64,000 nucleotides of DNA. It comes from Gnetum montanum (taxonomy: Eukaryota; Streptophyta; Gnetopsida; Gnetales; Gnetaceae). The stretch spans positions 199,287-263,286 of the forward strand of contig MNCI01006000.1 of assembly GCA_015680685.1 (NCBI GenBank), written 5' to 3'. The notes beneath the pieces were generated by a model, which saw nothing but the letters and a program-made list of their open reading frames with translations, had not been told where the DNA came from and did not search any database. The position numbers and the translations under genes were made by a program. How positions within the stretch are numbered: position 1 is the stretch's first letter; the number at the start of each line of letters is the position of its first letter. Of this stretch, positions 59,603-64,000 are shown piece by piece.

Positions 59603-60096
59603 CTTCTTATCATTAATATTCTTGATCTTAATCTTAAAGACATTTTATTCTATATTCTATGATGTTTTACTGTCATGTTTTCTTATTTTAAAAACTGACA
59701 AAATACTACATAGCTCTACAAAGATCACCTTCAAAAGATTCTTTAACTTTTTAATGGAAGAAAATTTTATCTCAAATATTTCTAGAAGAATAGACATTAT
59801 CTTTTGAACATATAATAATCTCAATTTGTGTCTCACTAAGCATTGTCATCTTTGTTATAATCTTATCAACTTGTTCAAAGAATATACTAATGCTTTTATT
59901 ATATTACATATTTAACTTATTAAATCTTAATATCAAGGTCAATAGTTTTAATTTTTTTACTCTTTCATCATGCTCATAAATATCTTGAAGATAATCCCAC
60001 ATATCTTTGATACCTTTCAAGTGCATGACCTTCATATATACCACATAATATAAAATATTAAAAAGAGCATTACTTATCCTAGCATTATGAATAACA
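59603..60096 (-). pseudogene. Ty1/copia gag, UBN2 domain
   Basis: NARISNALFNILYYVVY and IKDMWDYLQDIYEHDERVKK (59990-60090) match the UBN2 pattern (NALFxAL, AKEMWDTLxxxYEG), followed by LKLLTLILRFNKLNM and a broken helical part. It is interrupted at 60096 by the plus-strand LTR element; the N-terminus is not found beyond 63785. Confidence 0.8.
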
Positions 60097-61034
60097 TGAT
60101 GAGGACATCACCTAGCCCTTATGTAATCCTCAATGCATTGTTTTGGGTATGTTTGTGTCCTAGTTAAGTACATCTTATTGTGTTGGCCTTATTTCTAATG
60201 ACATCTTGAATTCTTGACATTTTTGAGGATGTTTTGAGCTTATTTTGATGATTTCAAGGGATTTTGGATTTAATGGAAACTTTTTTGAAGATGTCCAAAG
60301 GTTCCAAACCTCAAAATGAGAATTTTTTTGGCCATACTAGGATAGACATCACCTCTTGAGTATAGACATATCCTCTGAAAGATAGACAGCTCCTCTATAA
60401 TATAGATGTTTACTCTAGAAGAAATACATCTATAGTGAATTCCAAAAAACTCCTATAACTCATCTACACTCAGACAATACATCTCCTCTCAAACAATACA
60501 TCTCCTCTGACCACAAGATGTCTTCCTCGGCAAACTTTAACAAACATAAATTTTAATTTTGGGTGCTAGTGGAGATGAAATATTACACCAAGAAGCTATA
60601 AAAAGGCACCAAGGGTCTAACTTTTGGTAGGCTAATCTAAAGAAAAATAAGGTTAGTCTTAAGTACAGAGTTTGAGTGCAAGTAAGAAAGAGCTTGTACT
60701 AGGATATTATGTTCATTTGAGTGAGAGGCAAGGAATAGCAATTGAGAGAGGTTAAGAGAATCTCTTATAAGTGATATGCCTTGAGAGTTGATTCTCTAAG
60801 TGTGAGCAATTGATAATTAAGAGGGGACATGTATGGCCTTTAGGATCCTCAAAAGAGGTATGATTTGAGGTTGTCCCATAATCTTTGATGTATTTCTATA
60901 TATTTTTAAAATTATTTTATAAAAAGAAGAATTTTCTCTAATTCCTTGTGTTGTTCTTATTTTCTTAGCTTAATTTTTTTAGGACGATTGTGGAATGGAT
61001 CCTTTTTAGATCTATTAAGGTAGGCTTTGCATCA
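60097..61034 (+). repeat. 5' LTR of the small plus-strand element
   Basis: Starts TGATGAGGACATCA and ends TTTGCATCA, 938 bases, followed by ACT and a primer site. It pairs with 62886-63785. The U3 has an array of ATAGACATCTCCTCT units (60345-60530) and a TATAAAAAGGC TATA box (60597-60607). Confidence 0.85.
60345..60530 (+). promoter_or_regulatory. U3 direct-repeat array (ATAGACATCTCCTCT)
   Basis: About eight degenerate units of 18-20 bases in two groups (60345-60430 and 60470-60530), upstream of the TATA box at 60597. The 3' LTR keeps most of them (63131-63300). Confidence 0.65.
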
Positions 61035-61037
61035 ACT

Positions 61038-61049
61038 TGGTATCAAAGC
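61038..61049 (+). other. Primer-binding site, initiator-Met type
   Basis: TGGTATCAAAGC, one transition from TGGTATCAGAGC, four bases after the LTR end at 61034. Confidence 0.85.
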
Positions 61050-61346
61050 ACTTGGTTTGGAGGATTCCATACTTTAAATCAAGATTTTAAAGAATTTGAA
61101 GCTTTGTATCCTCTTATGGTTTGAAAAATCTAAAGATTAATAAAGATTACTTTGGTCTTGTAAGATCAAGTTTCTCTTATGATAATTGAGCACCCATTTG
61201 TTTGAAAGGCTAGGATTTGAACTGATTGCTTTAATTTTATATTTTTGTGTGGTATTTTTTCTTGAATTAAAGGAATATTTTTGTGGATATTTGTATATTA
61301 ATTTTTTTATATCATTCTTATTTCTTTAAGTTTTACTTTTAGACCT

Positions 61347-61675
61347 ATGAAAGGTATGGCAATCAATTTCATTAGTATGAAAGAGCTTAAAAGGAATACA
61401 GAGAAATTCAAAACTAACTTGGGAAATATTTTAAGGAGAATTATGAGAATATATTCCAACCATCAAGGAAAATATAAAGATAAAAGGTTTGGTGAATTAT
61501 AGATCAATAAGAAAATAAGTTCTCAAGTATCTCCTATTAACAAAAAAAGGGCTTAATACTCAAAAGTTTCAAGGAAGGAAATTAAGAGCTTTATCAAAGA
61601 GACAAAGAGATTTTTAAAGTTTAAGATGGTATGTGCTATTGATCAAGGAGAGTTCCTACCTCATAAGCCATGGTA
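61347..61675 (+). pseudogene. Gag-like or unknown lysine-rich ORF of the small element
   Basis: From ATG 61347 one frame runs with three stops (TAG, TAA, TAG): a basic helical peptide beginning MKGMAINFISMKELKRNTEK. No domain is recognised. Its place, first after the primer site, is that of gag. Rejected as canonical Gag because no capsid or zinc motif follows. Confidence 0.4.
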
Positions 61676-62213
61676 GGTAAAGGATCAATGCCAAAGAAGT
61701 AGCAAATATTAAGGACTTCTTCAAGGAGGATCAACGATAGCACTAGAAGGTATGATGCTCATTTTTTTTCTTTTGCAATTGTTCTATGCCTTGTGGCAAC
61801 AGAAAGGAGATTCTAAGCCACATTAAGACTATATCATGGAAGAGATATGAGTCTTATAGCCAATACATGTGCAAAGAATGGATACTTTCATGATATTTTT
61901 TATAAATCTAATGTTAAAGCCATGGAGGAGATTTTACCTTTTGATTTGGGATCTCTAAAGTGGAATGAAGAGCTTGTGAATGATTCTTTGAAGAGGAGGA
62001 ATCATTGGATTTTGGAAATTCTATGTGGAATCTTCAAAATTTAAGCTTTGATGAGACCAAACAACCATATGTTAAAGATCAAGTTGAATCAAAGATGGAT
62101 GGGAGAAGTTATAAAGACGTAAGTCTAATCTTTACCTTACAAATGGTAGTAATGTCTCTTATGTTAAAGCTAGAATGATGGATGTAAGTTATTTACTTTA
62201 GCTTGGTAGTGGT
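61676..62213 (+). other. Interior of the small element, unclear coding
   Basis: Contains a 65-codon open frame (61847-62044, MSLIANTCAKNGYFHDIFYK) and a stretch that reads into the next ORF in another frame. No family is recognised. Confidence 0.35.
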
Positions 62214-62663
62214 TTGTTCAATTTTAATGATGAGAATCATGATAATTATGGTGATTATGATGAAATTTTAAGTCATGTTGTAAATGATGAAAGCAATGTA
62301 AATTTTCATTCCATTGTTAGTGAGAGGAAGAATAATAATGAAAATGTGTTTGATATTTATGGCTATTGGGATAGTTTTTATGAAAATATCATTATTGATA
62401 TTGGTAAGGACATTGATAGTGATGAATTTGATTATCTTGGCTATGAAATGAATGGGCATCATGAATTAAATCTACATTCTGGTTTTGATGGTGGAAGAGA
62501 GCTGAGTGATAGTTTTCTAAACACTAAGAAGAAGAAGGTGAAGAAGAGAAAAATCAATGGAAGAAAGGATGCTAAATTAAGAAAACCTAATCCTTTTGTG
62601 TTTTCTTATTCTCTATTTATTGTAGGTTTGAGCCATCATGGGAAAGCAAGTGAGGTAGTCTAA
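62214..62663 (+). CDS. Unknown acidic ORF with basic tail
   Basis: Open for 149 codons, the longest uninterrupted N-free frame in the window. The first 90 residues are rich in Asp, Glu, Asn and Tyr (NDENHDNYGDYDEIL, DIGKDIDSDEFDYLGYEM). Then comes a strongly basic run KKKKVKKRKINGRKDAKLRK, resembling a nuclear localisation signal. Similar frame sense continues upstream of the ATG (SYVKARMMDVSYLL), so the real start may be earlier. I do not recognise the protein. It sits between the LTRs of a non-autonomous element and may be a lineage-specific or captured ORF, or chance. Confidence 0.4.
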   Translation: MFNFNDENHDNYGDYDEILSHVVNDESNVNFHSIVSERKNNNENVFDIYGYWDSFYENIIIDIGKDIDSDEFDYLGYEMNGHHELNLHSGFDGGRELSDSFLNTKKKKVKKRKINGRKDAKLRKPNPFVFSYSLFIVGLSHHGKASEVV

Positions 62664-62885
62664 GAAGATGCTCAATTGAAGGAAGCATGATGGGGCATGA
62701 GGATAAACCTCTATGAGCAAGGAAATATCAAAACTAAAACTTCAAATGGTGTTCATTCTCATGAAGCTTTTGATGCATTGATTCATGATTTTTGTGCTAA
62801 GTATGATGGCCTTGAATTAAGGGAGCATGGTATCTTTCAACTTGTGAAAGGTCATTAAGCATGATATTTTTAAGAGTGGGAGAGA
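62664..62885 (+). other. 3' end of the small element with polypurine tract
   Basis: Non-coding tail ending AAGAGTGGGAGAGA (62872-62885), a clear polypurine tract directly before the 3' LTR. Confidence 0.7.
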
Positions 62886-63785
62886 TGATGAGAAAATCAC
62901 TAAATTCTCATGTAATCCTTAGTTTATTATTTTTTCTATCTATATCTCAATTAAGTATGTCTTCTAGTGTTGGCCTTATTTGTGATGATTCATTAACGTA
63001 TTGGCATGTTTGGAGGTGTTTGGAGCCTATTTCAATAAGTTCAGGGGGTTCCAAGATCAATGGAAACTTGATTAGAGGTATCTAGAGGTTCCAAATCTCA
63101 AAATAAGCATGTTTATTTTTGGTGTTATCAGGATAGACATTTCTTCTAGGGTATAGATGATTCCTCTATAAGATAGATACCTTCTCTTTAAGATAGATGT
63201 CTACACTAGAAGCAATATAGCTACATTGAATGCCAAACATCTCTTGTAACTCATCTACACTCAGGAAAGACATCTCCTTTAACTACAAGAAGTCTTCTTT
63301 GGAAAACTCCAATAAATATTAATTTGTATTTTGGATGCTAGGAGATATGAATGACCACATCGAGAAGCTATAAAAATCCATCAAAGGCCTAAGTTTAAAC
63401 AGGTTCATATAAAGAAAATGAGGGTTAGTCTCAAGAAGAGAGTTTAAGTGTAAGTGAGAGATTGTACTGGAACATTGTATGCTTTTGAGTGAGAGGCAAG
63501 GGAGAGTATTTGAGAGAGGTTAAGAAAATTTCTTATAGGTATCTTGTCTTGAGCTAATGCTCTAAGTATGATCAAGTAAGAATTGAGCAAGGACATGTGT
63601 GGCCTATATGATCCTTGGAAGAGGTGTGAGTTGAGCTTGGATTCTTCTCCTTGATGTATTTCTCTATATTTTAAGAGTTTTTTTTATAAAATGAATAAGT
63701 TTCTTCAATTCCTTATGTTGTTCTTATTTTTTAATATTAATTTGCTTAGGAAGATTGTGAAATGGATCCTTTTGGGATCTTTATC
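62886..63785 (+). repeat. 3' LTR of the small plus-strand element
   Basis: Aligns with 60097-61034 from TGATGAG to about GGATCCTTTTGGGATCT; the last bases diverge and no CA end or target duplication was found. TATA equivalent CTATAAAAATCC is near 63370. Confidence 0.8.
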
Positions 63786-64000
63786 CTGAGCTAATAAATT
63801 TGATTTCATTTTAAAATTCAATAAAGAATAGTTAATTCCATCAAATCATGATGTTCTAGCATATGAAAATCTTGATTTTGAGCCATAAAATATGAATACC
63901 AAAAATACCAGGAAAACTCACACTATTAAATCTTCAAAGTAAACTTTAATAATAATTGTTAGTTCTAGTATTATGCATCAAGGTAGTAAGAGTGAAAATG
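63786..64000. other. Unassigned window end
   Basis: AT-rich sequence without ORF or recognised repeat. It does not resume the copia gag interrupted at 60096. Confidence 0.4.

Overview
This window looks like repeat-filled nuclear DNA from a large-genome plant. It is AT-rich and CG-poor. Almost every recognisable coding trace is a decayed LTR-retrotransposon polyprotein (Ty3/gypsy of the Tat, Athila-like and chromovirus/Tekay types, plus Ty1/copia), often nested in other elements. I found no convincing host gene, rRNA, tRNA, CRISPR or bacterial feature. Species cannot be fixed; a gymnosperm or similarly large plant genome fits. All family assignments come from motifs read by eye.

Layout. 1-1472: minus-strand Athila-like gag, tRNA-Asp type primer site and LTR ('LTR-A'). 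1553-3671: two unrelated LTR copies (C, then B). About 4600-8060: Tat-like gag-protease on plus (E1), followed by tandem repeats and, on minus, a three-part antisense ORF (8708-9916). 9960-11980: short tandem-repeat blocks. 11999-14008: second Tat gag (E2), cut by a repeat array (14009-16960). 17057-18720: inverted Tat gag-protease (E3). 19744-23170: Tat RT/RNase H/integrase on plus. 24304-32418: chromovirus-like element 'A' with paired LTR-B copies; the 3' LTR holds a truncated LTR-A. 32655-33564: LTR-C plus a leader. 33565-40070: chromovirus element 'B'. 40095-40637: copia fragment on plus. 40638-57641: minus-strand Tekay-like element 'D', whose 3' LTR contains a 6.8-kb gag-protease-only element (42068-48893, target duplication CTCTT) and whose body contains two solo LTR-A copies. 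57642-60096: minus-strand copia gag split by a solo LTR. 60097-63785: small plus-strand LTR element with unrecognised ORFs.

The window's most unusual signal is regulatory. Six LTR-A copies carry a cluster of short palindromes; in the four minus-strand copies and at 53761-53860 it lies just upstream of a TATA box. The palindromes are built on RATATY, but the flanks differ between copies in a way that keeps them palindromic (GCGATATCGC, CTGATATCAG, TCAATATTGA, TTGATGCATCAA). Other families here carry their own reiterated inverted motifs. The second lead is the antisense ORF, whose three exons join in frame across two putative GT-AG introns. Many in-frame stops lie where a C-to-T or G-to-A change would turn Gln, Arg or Trp codons into stops, which fits decay of methylated DNA.
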